A stretch of DNA of 64,000 nt, from the NCBI RefSeq assembly GCF_000186865.1, contig NW_008705570.1, forward strand, positions 628,315 through 692,314, given 5' to 3'. The notes beneath the pieces were generated by a model. The model worked only from the letters and a program-made list of their open reading frames with translations. It was not told the DNA's origin and did not search any database. Of the stretch, positions 28,226-37,435 are shown one piece after another. A program made the position numbers and the translations under genes. The stretch is from Aureococcus anophagefferens. Lineage: Eukaryota > Sar > Pelagophyceae > Pelagomonadales > Pelagomonadaceae. The first letter of the stretch is position 1. Each line of letters starts with the position of its first letter.

Positions 28226-29245
28226 ATGTCCCTCCGCCGGCACCTGCAGCAGCACTGGATGGTCGTCGCCATGGTCGCCGCCGCCCTCGTCGCGCAGCGC
28301 GCGCCCGCGGCCGGCGCGGCGCTCTACCACCGCTACTCGAAGGGCCTCATCGCGTGCATCTTCCTGCTCCTGGGCCTGTCGCTGCCGCGGGACGCGATGC
28401 GCAAGGCCGTGAAGCGGATCGGCGTCCACGCGCGGTGCCAGGCTCTCTCGCTGGTCGCGGTGCCGGGCGCCTACTACGCCGTCGTGCACCGCCGCGGCCT
28501 CGACGCCGCCGTCCTCGGGCCCGCCGTCGCGCGGGGGCTCATGGTCTGCCTGAGCATGCCGACGACGACGACGACCGGCGTCGTCTTCGCGGAAGGCGCG
28601 GGCGGCGACGCGTCGGTCGCCGCGGTGAACGCGGCTTTGGGCAACCTCCTGGGGCCCGTCGTCTCGCCGGCGACGGTCGCCTTCCTCGTGGGCACCTCGC
28701 CCGCCTCGGCCGGCGAGGCGCCGCTCGCGGCCAAGGTCGGCGCGCTGTTCCTGGTCATCGCGCTCCCGTTCGCGACGGGCGGCCTCGCGCAGGCGAAGCT
28801 CGGCCGCGCCGCGCCGCGCGTCCGCGCGGCGGCCGCGAAGGCGACGAAGGTGGTCTTGTGCTTCCTCTTTTATTTCCTCTTCTGCACGGTCTTCGCGCCG
28901 TTCGGTCCGAGGTTCGATCCCGCGACGCTCGCCGCGCTGGCCGTCTTCGTCCTCGCGACGCACGTCACCCTCCTCGCGCTCTGCTGGGCCGCGTGCCGGG
29001 ACCTCGCGGTCCAGGACCGCATCGCCGTGAGCCTCATGGCGTCGCAGAAGACGGAGTCCAAGGCCGCGGCGCTGCTGACGGTGCTCTACGGCGACAGCCC
29101 GGACCTGGGCGAGCTCCTCCTCCCCGTCGTCGCCTACCACTCCGTCCAGATGGTCGTCGCCGCGGCCCTCGCGGCGCCCATGCGCGCCGCCGCGCTCCGC
29201 GGGCCGCCGAAGCTCGGGGATGTGGAGTCGCCGAGCGCAGCGTAA
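28226..29245 (+). CDS. SLC10A7-like (bile acid:sodium symporter family) transporter
   Basis: 339 aa with about ten hydrophobic segments. Diagnostic stretches of the SBF-like/SLC10A7 group are GLIACIFLLLGLSLP, LMVCLSMPTTTTTGVVF (usually C.P.T..S.V), NAALGNLLGPVVSP (usually N..lG...tP) and LMASQKTESKAAALLTVLY (usually ..SQKTl..g..l...ly). SLC10A7 in animals sits in the secretory pathway and affects calcium entry and glycosaminoglycan sulfation; whether that applies here is unknown. Only 31 bp separate its stop from the ATG of the downstream GH3 gene on the same strand. Confidence 0.82.
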   Translation: MSLRRHLQQHWMVVAMVAAALVAQRAPAAGAALYHRYSKGLIACIFLLLGLSLPRDAMRKAVKRIGVHARCQALSLVAVPGAYYAVVHRRGLDAAVLGPAVARGLMVCLSMPTTTTTGVVFAEGAGGDASVAAVNAALGNLLGPVVSPATVAFLVGTSPASAGEAPLAAKVGALFLVIALPFATGGLAQAKLGRAAPRVRAAAAKATKVVLCFLFYFLFCTVFAPFGPRFDPATLAALAVFVLATHVTLLALCWAACRDLAVQDRIAVSLMASQKTESKAAALLTVLYGDSPDLGELLLPVVAYHSVQMVVAAALAAPMRAAALRGPPKLGDVESPSAA

Positions 29246-29276
29246 AGTGCAGTGCACCTTATCGATCGAGAACACG

Positions 29277-31767
29277 ATGATGGAGCGCCTTCTCGCCCTC
29301 GTCCTCGTCCTTCGCGGCGCCGTCGCCTTGGACTGCTCGACGCCGCCGCTCAGCGCCTACCCGTATTGCGACCGCGCGCTCCCCATACGCGCGCGCGTCG
29401 CCGACCTCGCGGCGCGCTTCACGGTCAACGAGACCATCAGCCAAATGGGCACCATGGCCGCCGCCGTCCCGCGCCTCGGGCTGCCCGCGCTCAACTACGG
29501 CGGCGAAGCGCTCCACGGCGTCTGGTCCACCTGCGCCGCCGGCCGCTGCCCGACGCAGTTCCCCGCGCCGCACGCGATGGGCGCGTCGTTCGACCGCGAC
29601 TTATGGCGCGCTGTCGGCGCCGCGAGCGGGCTGGAGGCGCGAGCGCTGTTCCGCTGGAACCAGCGACACAACGCCAGCGACTGCGCGCGGTCCCTCGAGG
29701 GCTGCCTCGGCCTCACGTTCTACGCCCCGAACGTGAATCTCGCAAGAGACCCGCGCTGGGGCCGAATCGAGGAGGTGCCCTCGGAGGATCCCCTGTTGAA
29801 CGGGGTTTACGGTGCTGAGTTCGTGCGCGGCTTCCAGGGCGACGGCGCCTATCGCGTGGCGAACGCCGTCGTGAAACATTTCGCGGTGTATAATCTGGAG
29901 GTCGACGTCGAGGACACGCCGCCGGCGGACTGGTGCGGGTCGGCCGCCTGCGCGCCGCCCAACGACCGCCACAGCTTCGACGCGCGCGTTTCTCCGCGCG
30001 ACTTCGAGGAGACCTACGTCGGCCCGTTCGTCGCGCCCGTGGCCGCGGGCGCCGCGGCCGCGATGTGCAGCTACAACGCCGTGAACGGCGAACCCGCGTG
30101 CACCGACGGCGCGCTCCTCCGAGGCGCGCTCCGCGGCGCCCTCAACTTCACGGGCGTACTCGCGACGGACTGCGGCGCGCTCGAGGACGCGGTCGCGCGC
30201 CACAAGCGCTACGCGACGGAGGCCGAGGCCGCGGCCGCGGCGATCGCCGCCGGCGTCGACAGCAACTGCGGCAAGGTGCTCACGTCCGCGCTGCCCGAGG
30301 CCCTGGCGGCGGGTTTGGTGCGACCGGACGCCCTGCGGCCGCCCCTCGAGCGCCTCCTCGAGGCGCGGCTCCGCCTCGGGCTCTTGGACGACTGGGACGC
30401 GGACGCTCCCGTGCCGCGGCCGGACGTCGACGCCGTCGACTCGCCGGCGCACCGCGCGCTCGCGCTCCGCGCCGCGCGCGAGGGCCTGGTTCTCTTGCAG
30501 AACCCGAACCAGATACTCCCGCTCGACGGCCGGGGCACGCTCGCCGTGATCGGCCCCAACGCGAACGCGTCCATGAACCTTTTATCGGGCTACCACGGCA
30601 CGCCGCCGCCCGACTTGCTCCGGTCGCCGCTCCAGGAGCTCGAGGCGCGATGGCGCGGAGGAAAAGTGGTCTACGCCGTCGGCTGCAACGCGTCCGGCGC
30701 CGCGACGGCCGCGCTCGACGAGGCCGTGGACCTCGCGAAAACGGCGGACGTCGTCGTCCTGGGGCTCGGCCTCTGCGGCGACAACTACGGGGGCGGCCCG
30801 CCCAAGGAGGACGCGACGTGTTTCTCCATCGACGAGGCCGAGTCCGTCGACCGAACGTCCCTCAAGCTCCCCGGCGCCCAGGAGGCGCTCTTCTCGAAGA
30901 TCTGGGCCCTGGGCAAGCCCGTCGCCGTCAGGGCAGCAAAAGAGAGCGAAATTCCCAACTTCAAAGGCTCCTATCTCGGTCGTTTTCCACTCGTTTCGGC
31001 TGATTTTTGGACGAGCGATCATCTCTCGGGACGGTCTCGCAGCTGGATGCTTTTGTCGGAACGCGCGCGCGCGGAACACTCACGTTGAAGCGACGTTGAA
31101 TCACCCTTTTGCTGCCCAGGTCGCCGTCTTCCTCGTTTCCGCGGGCGCCGTCGACGCGTCCTTCGCGAAGGACAAGGCGGCGCTCCTGCTCGCCGGCTAC
31201 GGCGGCGAGTTCGGCGGCGTCGCCGTCGCCGACGCGCTCCTCGGCGCCTATAACCCCGGCGGCGCGCTGACGGCGACGATGCTCCCGGACGCGGGGCTGC
31301 CGCCGTTCCGCGACATGGCCATGCGGCCGAGCGCCGCGTCGCCGGGCCGCACGTACCGCTTCTTGGACGAGCGCCGCGTCGCGCCGCTCTGGCGCTTCGG
31401 CTTCGGCCTCAGCTACACGGCCTTCGCCGTCTCCCTGGCCGGTCCGACGCGCGTCCCGCGACGCGCCGCGACGCGCTTCTCCGTCGTCGTCCGCAACGTC
31501 GGCGCCGTGTCGGGCGACGTCGTCGTCGCGTGCTTCGTCGCCGCCGTCGGCCGCCCGGACGCGCCGCTCCGCGAGCTCTTCGACTTTGCCCGCGTCCGCG
31601 ACCTCGCGCCCGCCGCGTCGACGAAGGTCTCCATGGAGTTGCGCCCGCGGTCGCTGTCCCTCGTCGACGAGGCCGGCGTCCGCTCGACGACCGCGGGCGC
31701 CTACGACGTCCGGTGTTCCGCGGGCCGCGTCGCCGACACCGAGGACATCCGGCTCACGGTCGATTAA
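29277..31767 (+). CDS. Secreted GH3 beta-xylosidase/beta-glucosidase (two exons)
   Basis: 763 aa from 29277-30920 and 31120-31767. A signal peptide (MMERLLALVLVLRGAVA) is followed by GH3 domain 1: QMGTMAAAVPRLGLPALNYGGEALHGV, LTFYAPNVNLARDPRWGRIEEVPSEDP, VKHFAVYNLE, MCSYNAVNGEPAC, and the nucleophile Asp in GVLATDCGAL. Domain 2 includes VLLQNPNQILPLDG and AVIGPNAN; the C terminus is a fibronectin III-like domain. The pattern with paired cysteines and HGV is closest to plant and fungal beta-xylosidases. It hydrolyses terminal beta-linked sugars outside the cell or in a vacuole. Introner A4 interrupts domain 2; splicing restores GKPVAVFLVSAGAVDASFAKD at phase 0. Its promoter must lie within or overlap the upstream transporter gene. 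Confidence 0.9.
30921..31119 (+). mobile_element. Introner family A copy A4 (reference copy)
   Basis: 199-nt GT-AG intron. Perfect duplication GTCGCCGT (9 nt if the next C is counted). Termini CAGGGCAGCAAAAG and CTTTTGCTGCCCAG. Orientation F. Phase 0. It shows most clearly how the donor GT comes from the target-site copy and the acceptor AG from the element. Confidence 0.95.
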
Positions 31768-31780
31768 AGTCCCCCCCCTC

Positions 31781-33388
31781 CTAGTGCGCCTCGAACGCGT
31801 CGGCGTGCTTGACCATCGTGTCGAGCGTGTGGTCGAGGAGCTCCGTCGTCAGCAGGTCGCCCTGGGCGACGACCATGCGGAAGAAGTTGATCTCCTCGTT
31901 GCCGTACTGCGCCTCGCCGTAGGCCTGGAAGCCGATGAGCGCGTCGCCGTCGCGCTGCATGGCCGACTTGACGAAGGGCTGCGCCTTGGCCAGCGCCGCG
32001 AGATCCTCGGGCGACCGTTCCACCGCCGCCGCGCCGGCGGCGCGCGGCGTCCGCAGGTGCTTGGGCACGACGCGGAAGAGCACGTTCGTGAACGAGTGGG
32101 GCGCCATGACCAGCTCCAGCGCGCCGTCGTCGGCCTCGCGCCGCTTGATGGCCTCGACGGCGTGGTCCGCGAGCGCCACGCAGCGCTCCACGCGCGCGCG
32201 CATGCCGTCGTCGCCGAGCGCCTTCCACATGAGCCAGAGCTTGAACGCGTCGGGCTTGCGGCCGCACTGGATCGTCTTGTCGCCCGTGTCCAGGTCCCCG
32301 TTCTCCTTGTCGGGCTGGAACAGGTACGACGCCTGGGCGCCATTCGTGCCCGCGAGCGCGCCGTCGCGTGCGGGACTCGTCACAAAGACCGCGCACGAGA
32401 TCGCCGCGTTCATGAGCTTGTGCGGGTTCACGGCCATGGAGTCGGCCTTCTCGACGCCCGCGAGCCACGTCGCCTTCAGCGCCGGGCTCCAGAGCGCCGC
32501 GCCGCCCCAGGACCCGTCGACGTGGTGCCACACGGGCTCGTCGCACTCGTCGACGACGGCCTGGACCTCCTCGAGGTCGTCGAACGCGCCGCGGACGGTC
32601 GTGCCCGCGGTGCTGCCGACGAAGAAGGGCGTCTTGCCCGCGGCCCGCGCGTCGTCCATGGCCTTTTTCAAAGCCGGGCCGCGCACGCGGCCGCCCGCGT
32701 CCACGGGCACGGAGACGAGGTTGTCGTCGCCCAACCCCATGATCCGCGACGCCTTCAAATACGAGTAGTGCGCGTCCGCCGAAACAAAAGCGCAGAGCGC
32801 GCGCCCGCCGGCGGCGCCGCGCGTGCGGCGGCCCGGGTCCGCCGCGTGGGCCGCCATGTGCATGCCGTAGAGATTCGACGCGGACCCTCCCGGCGTCGTG
32901 AGACCGTCGCACGCGCCCTCCCAGCCCACGAGCTCCCCGACGCGCTTGATCACCGCGCGCTCCACGAGCGTGAACACGGGCGCGACCTCGTAGGTGTGCG
33001 CGTTCGTGTTGCAGGCCGCGACGAGCCACTCGCCCGCGAGCGCCGCGTCGTCGACGCCGCCGTACAACTGGTTCAGGAACAGCGGGTGCCGCGTCCTCAC
33101 GGAGTACTCGAGGGCCGTGCGGCAGGCCGTGAGCAGGTGACCGTCCTCGTGGCCCGCGGCGCCGTCGAGGCCGATGGGCACGCCGGCGCCGGCGAAGGCC
33201 GCCTCGATCTCCGACGGGCTCGCGAAGTTGAGCACCTTCGTGTCCGCCGCGTCCCGCGAGCTCGCCTCGCCGAAGTCGAGGAGCTCGGGCGCCAGGGCCT
33301 TGGTCAGGGACAGGCCGCTGCGCGGCACGGCGGACAGGGCCGAGGCCACGTTCGCCAGCGCCAGGAGCGTGGAAGCTTTGCGCGCCAT
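31781..33388 (-). CDS. PLP-dependent group II decarboxylase (glutamate/cysteine-sulfinate type)
   Basis: 535 aa. The pyridoxal phosphate lysine is in SMAVNPHKLMNA near residue 324. Other family marks are HPLFLNQLYGG, YEVAPVFTLVE, GLTTPGGSASNLYGM, ADAHYSYLKASRIMGLG, GSTAGTTVRGAFDDL and HHVDGSWGGAALWS, where the Asp contacts the pyridine nitrogen. The pattern is that of glutamate decarboxylase, cysteine sulfinate decarboxylase and aspartate decarboxylase; the exact substrate cannot be read from sequence alone, and CSAD-like activity (hypotaurine/taurine synthesis) is one option. The N terminus (ASTLLALANVASALSA) is hydrophobic and may be a targeting signal. Convergent with the GH3 gene with 13 bp between stops. 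Confidence 0.87.
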   Translation of the reverse strand: MARKASTLLALANVASALSAVPRSGLSLTKALAPELLDFGEASSRDAADTKVLNFASPSEIEAAFAGAGVPIGLDGAAGHEDGHLLTACRTALEYSVRTRHPLFLNQLYGGVDDAALAGEWLVAACNTNAHTYEVAPVFTLVERAVIKRVGELVGWEGACDGLTTPGGSASNLYGMHMAAHAADPGRRTRGAAGGRALCAFVSADAHYSYLKASRIMGLGDDNLVSVPVDAGGRVRGPALKKAMDDARAAGKTPFFVGSTAGTTVRGAFDDLEEVQAVVDECDEPVWHHVDGSWGGAALWSPALKATWLAGVEKADSMAVNPHKLMNAAISCAVFVTSPARDGALAGTNGAQASYLFQPDKENGDLDTGDKTIQCGRKPDAFKLWLMWKALGDDGMRARVERCVALADHAVEAIKRREADDGALELVMAPHSFTNVLFRVVPKHLRTPRAAGAAAVERSPEDLAALAKAQPFVKSAMQRDGDALIGFQAYGEAQYGNEEINFFRMVVAQGDLLTTELLDHTLDTMVKHADAFEAH

Positions 33389-33540
33389 GCCTGCTCGCCG
33401 ATGCGCTGGATTTATTCTGCCACTTCACCTCCGACTGGTTGCAGCTGGAGTGCTGCGCGATGGGCATCGATTCTCCCTCTAGCGCAAGCCTCTGACGCCC
33501 TCTAGTGGTCGCTAACAATCGCAGCGATCGCGCATAAGTC

Positions 33541-34038
33541 ATGGGCAAGCACGAAAAGAAGAAGCGCCGGCGGTCCAGTTCCTCCAGTTCGTCCAGTTCC
33601 TCCAGCTCCTCCGACGGCGCCGCCAAGCAGCTCCGCCGCGAGAAGAAGGAGCTCAAGAAGGCGAAGAAGCGCCTGAAAAAAGAGGCGAAGAAGGAGAAGA
33701 AGCAGGCGCGCAAGCTCGAGAAGCGAGCGCTCGAAGCCGCCGCGCCGCCGCCGCGCGCGAACCCGTCGCCGCGGCCCGCCGCGGCCGCGCCGCCGCCGCC
33801 GTTCTCCGCGCTCGCGTCCGTCGTGTCGCCGCTGTCGACGGGCTACACCAAGGACAGAGCCGGCGCGTCCGCCGGCGCGGGCTGGTCCCACCGCAACGAC
33901 CGGCCCGCGGACGCCGCCGCCGACGGCCGGCCGCTCACGTCCCTCGCGCGGCGGCACCGCGAGTCGCTCGCGCCCCGGGACACGGCCCTCGAGGTCCTCG
34001 CGCGCGAGAAGGACAAGGACCGGGATAAGCGCGGGTGA
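33541..34038 (+). CDS. Lys/Ser-rich basic nuclear-type protein
   Basis: 165 aa, not recognised as a family. It begins MGKHEKKKRRR, followed by a 13-serine run (33574-33613), a long Lys/Glu/Arg helix, a Pro/Ala linker and a basic tail with ARRHRESLAPRDTALEVLAREKDKDRDKRG. Composition is typical of small nuclear or spliceosome-associated proteins. The ATG has an A-rich context and the frame ends cleanly 46 bp before the convergent metallothionein-like gene. Confidence 0.6.
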   Translation: MGKHEKKKRRRSSSSSSSSSSSSSDGAAKQLRREKKELKKAKKRLKKEAKKEKKQARKLEKRALEAAAPPPRANPSPRPAAAAPPPPFSALASVVSPLSTGYTKDRAGASAGAGWSHRNDRPADAAADGRPLTSLARRHRESLAPRDTALEVLAREKDKDRDKRG

Positions 34039-34084
34039 TGTCGTAAACAGCGACGGGGGTGCGGGGCGGATCTCATCGAGGCGC

Positions 34085-34782
34085 CTAGAGCTTGAGCTTG
34101 CGGCCGGCGATGAAGCCGATGGTCAGCAGCGCGAGCGCCGCGCCGACCTTGACGAGGACGTCCGGGACCGCGACTTTCGTCGCCTTGCCCGGGCACGACG
34201 CGCAGGCGCAGTCCGCGCCGCACTGGCAGTTCGGGCCGCAGGTGCACGTGCCGAGGGCCTTGGCCGGGCAGGCGGCGCTCTGCTGCCCGCACTTGGCGGG
34301 GCAGGAGGCGCAGGTGCAGTTGTCGCCGCACTGGCAGTTCGGGCCGCACGTGCACGTGCCGAGCGCTTGCGCCGGGCACGCGACGGACTTCTCGCCGCAC
34401 TTGGCGGGGCACGACGCGCAGTCGCAGTTGTCGCCGCACTGGCAGTCGGGCCCGCACGTGCAGGTGCCCAGCGCCTGGGCGGGGCAGGGCTTGCCCGCGC
34501 CGCTCGCGCCGCAGTTCGTGACCTCGGACGTGTAGCCCACCGCCTTGAGCGCCGAGCGCATGGCCGCCTGGGCGCACTGGCAGTTGGCGCCGCAGGGGCA
34601 CTTGCCGCGTCCTTCTTCACGCACTTGCACGCGCCGTCCTGGACCTCGACGGTGGCCGTCTGCGTCTCGAGGTCGACGGCGGCGGAGACGACGAAGTCGA
34701 GCTCCTCGAGGGTCGCGCGCACCGTGCCGCTGCAGGAGCCGCAGTTCATCTTCTTGGTGATCTTGAGGTTGATCGTCTGCAT
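34085..34782 (-). CDS. Membrane-anchored metallothionein-like protein with HMA start (frameshifted)
   Basis: About 232 aa if one frame change near 34600-34615 is accepted. The N terminus MQTINLKITKKMNCGSCSGTVRATLEEL has the CxxC and first strand and helix of a heavy-metal-associated (HMA) domain, continued by VSAAVDLETQTATVEV. A Cys-rich loop (CKCV, CPCGANCQC) is inserted before the last HMA helix AMRSALKAVGYTSEV. Three near-identical Cys-rich repeats of about 36 residues follow (GTCTCGPNCQCGDNCTCASCP type). A transmembrane helix (VLVKVGAALALLTIGFIAG) and a basic tail end the protein. This suggests a membrane-held copper or zinc sink. The frames on either side of the junction are both clearly coding; one missing base in the assembly is the simplest reading. 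Confidence 0.75.
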
Positions 34783-34975
34783 GGTGGCTGTGCGGGGTGT
34801 CGAGGAGTTGAGCGGGAGTGTCGAGGAGCTGGTGGAGGTGCGAAAACGCACGAGGCGACGCGATCAGAGCTTGACAAGGCTGTGTCCTGCACAAAAGAAC
34901 TCGCCCTCTCGCGTGCACCGTCTTCAACGAGGCCTTCAACGGCCGTCAAGCTTCCACATGGTGCGAATTTTAGGC

Positions 34976-37333
34976 TCACGTCTGCGAGGCGAGGCTCGGG
35001 TAGTCGGCGCCGTCGGCCCCCAGCGCCGGCAGGCGCTTGGGGCGGATGCGGATCTGGCCGTAGCCGTCGCGCGCGACGAGGAGGATCGCGCTGTCGTTGC
35101 GCTCCTTGCCGAAGTAGTTCCGCGCGGAGAAGAGCGTCACGAGGCGGCCGCCGTGCATGTACTTGTAGCCGTGGCGGACGTACTGGTGGGAGCGCACGAC
35201 GACGTCCACCGCGTTGTCGTCGCAGAACTTCTCCGTGACGTCCGGGCCGAAGGTGACTATCTTGCCGCCGCGCGGCGAGTTGTGGACGCCGCGCCGCATG
35301 TCCGCGTCGGAGTCGGACGGGTCGGACCAGAGGGCCTGCGTGACCCAGGCCTCCTCGCCGCCCAGCGACGCCAGCGGCCGCCGGATGTCGTTGAGGTCCT
35401 CGAGCGACCACGACCCGTCGCCGACGCCGCCGTGGACGACCAGGATGCGGTCGCCCACGAGCCCGGCCAGCGGCAGGAACGCGAACACATCAAAACAGGC
35501 GTCGTAGACCTCCGGGTGGTCCGGGAACGTGCGCGCCACCGCCGCGAGGAAGCTGTCCTGCTTCATGTTCTCGGACGTCGCCTTGAACCTGGGCAGGACA
35601 AGAGAGATTCAACGTCACTTCAACGTGAGTGTTCCGCGCGCGCGCGTTCCGGAAAAAGCATCCATGCTTCGAGACCGTTCCGAGAGATGATCGCTCGTCC
35701 AAAAATTAGCCGAAACGAGTGGAAAACGGCCGAGATATGAGCCTTTGAAGTTGGGAATTTCGCTCTCTTGTCCTGCCCTGCCTTGAACTCGTGGTTGCCC
35801 CGGAGCAGGTAGATCCGCGTCGGGTACAAAACCTTCAGCGCGAAGAGGAGCGCCACGACCTCGCACTGGTGCGTGCCCCGGTCGATGTAGTCGCCGTTGA
35901 AGACGTAGCTGCAGAGCTCGACGTCGCCGCCGCGCTTGTGCGACGGGAAGCCGAAGCTGCCGAAGAGCACGAGCAGGTCCCGGAGCTGGCCGTGCACGTC
36001 GCCGAAGATCTTCGTCGGGAGGCGCGCCCGCACGAGGCCCGGCTGGCCCGCGGCGATCTTCTTCGCCGCGGACGCGAGGCGGACGACCGCGGTCGCCCAC
36101 CGCGCCTCGTCGCCCGCGCCGAACAGCGCCTCCAGGCACTGGCCCGGCCCGCCGAGCCAGTCGCGGTCGAGGACGTCCCGCGGCGCGTCGCAGCAGACCC
36201 GCGCGAGCCGGAAGCCGTTGTCGACGACGGACGACGCGAGGTCGAAGAGCCGGCTCCCGCGCTCCGCGGCGCCCGGCCCGCGCCACTCGAACTCGCACTC
36301 GAGGCCCGCGTCGAGCGCGAGGCCCTCGTTTCGAGCGCCACGCGCAGCCCCGGCCGCGACGCCTGGCCCGCGTCGAAGCCCTCGGCGCCGGCCCGGCTCC
36401 AGCGGCTCCGGTGGCGCAGCGAGTCGCCGCCCTTGAAGGCCTTGAGGAGGTCGCCGCCGGAGAGCCCCCGCCTGGGCAGCAAAAGGGTGATTCAACGTCG
36501 CTTCAACGTGAGTGTTCCGCGCGCGCGCGTTCCGGAAAAAGCATCTACGCGTCGAGGCCGTTCCGAGAGATGATCGCTCGTCCAAAAATCAGCCAAAACG
36601 AGTGGAAAACGGCCGAGATATGAGCCTTTGAAGTTGGGAATGTCGCTCTCTTTTGCTGCACTGGCCCCCGCTTCTGGAACAGCGCCGCGACGTCGCCGTC
36701 CATGAGGTCGCGCGAGAAGTCGCCGAGCGTCATGTCCCCGGCGTCGAAGCCGGGCCGCCCGAGCTTCTCCCGGGCGCCGAGGACCGACTTGAGCACGTGG
36801 TCCACGTGCGTGTCGCCCGCGCACAAATCCGCGACGAAGTCGCGGTAGTCGAGCCGCGTGAGCCTGCCGGCGTCGCCGCGGCGGTCGTACTTGTGGAAGA
36901 GCGCCGCGCACCGGATCTTCGTGAGCGCCGGGTCGCCCTTCGCGTCCGCGTGGTGGAAGGCCTCGCGCAGGATGAGGTACTCGCGCCGGTTCAGGCAGTC
37001 GAGCCCCCGCAGGTCCGCGGCGCGGAAGACCGCGGACGCCGCCGCGGCGTCGAGCCCCCAGAGCTGGCGCGCGGTCATGACGAAGCTCTCGCGGCTCATC
37101 TCCGTCTTACTCCGCGGCTGGCTCGCCGACGGCAGCTGCGCGCCGACGATGCGGTGGAACTCGAGGTCGCTCTCTTTTTTCGTCTCCGCGCGCTCCTTGT
37201 AGAAGCCGAGCTGCTTGAGGAGCTGCTGCTCGCTGCGCTCGAGCTCCTTGAACTCGGCGTGCTCGTCGTCGAGGCTCGACGTCTTCTGCGACAGCATGGC
37301 ACCCGTGGGGCCGAGCTTGCCGTAGTTGGCCAT
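34976..37333 (-). CDS. EF-hand-type PPP family protein phosphatase (three exons, frameshift)
   Basis: About 652 aa from 37333-36672, 36471-35789 and 35588-34976. The N-terminal half (220 aa) has coiled coil, then EF-hand-like helices with AVFRAADLRGLDCLNRREYLILREAF and ALFHKYDRRGDAGRLTRLDYRDFV; acidic residues in the loops are incomplete, so calcium binding is doubtful. The C-terminal half is a PPP Ser/Thr phosphatase: KIFGDVHGQ, FNGDYIDRGTHQ, LLRGNHEF, GGVGD and VVVRSHQY supply the two-metal site (GDxHG, GDxxDRG, GNHE and the second His pair). Regulatory N terminus plus PPP core recalls PPEF/RdgC or calcium-dependent PP5-like enzymes. Both introns are family A introners; one lies inside GNHE|F. 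A one-base shift near 36325-36335 is needed to keep frame and is probably an assembly error. Confidence 0.85.
35589..35788 (-). mobile_element. Introner family A copy A5
   Basis: 200-nt GT-AG intron with a perfect GTTCAAGG duplication, inserted inside the phosphatase GNHE motif (GNHE|FKATSENM). Termini CAGGGCAGGACAAG and CTTGTCCTGCCCAG. Orientation F, phase 2. Confidence 0.94.
36472..36671 (-). mobile_element. Introner family A copy A6
   Basis: 200-nt intron with GC donor. Perfect duplication GCGGGGGC, so the GC donor was present in the original target rather than arising by later mutation. Donor-side terminus CAGTGCAGCAAAAG, acceptor GCTGCCCAG. Orientation F, phase 2; splicing gives LFQKRGLSGGDLL. 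Confidence 0.94.
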
Positions 37334-37435
37334 CGCGGAGCTGGGCGCCGGCGCGCGGCACGCAGGCGGCGACGACCAAGTGCTCGCCCTCGAAGTCCCG
37401 CACGCTAGTGGGCCATCGCGGCGCACCCCGGGGCG

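Noticed and set aside
28900..28925. tRNA-like B box (GGTTCGATCCC)
   Set aside because: It lies within the transporter coding sequence and no matching A box or cloverleaf arms are present.
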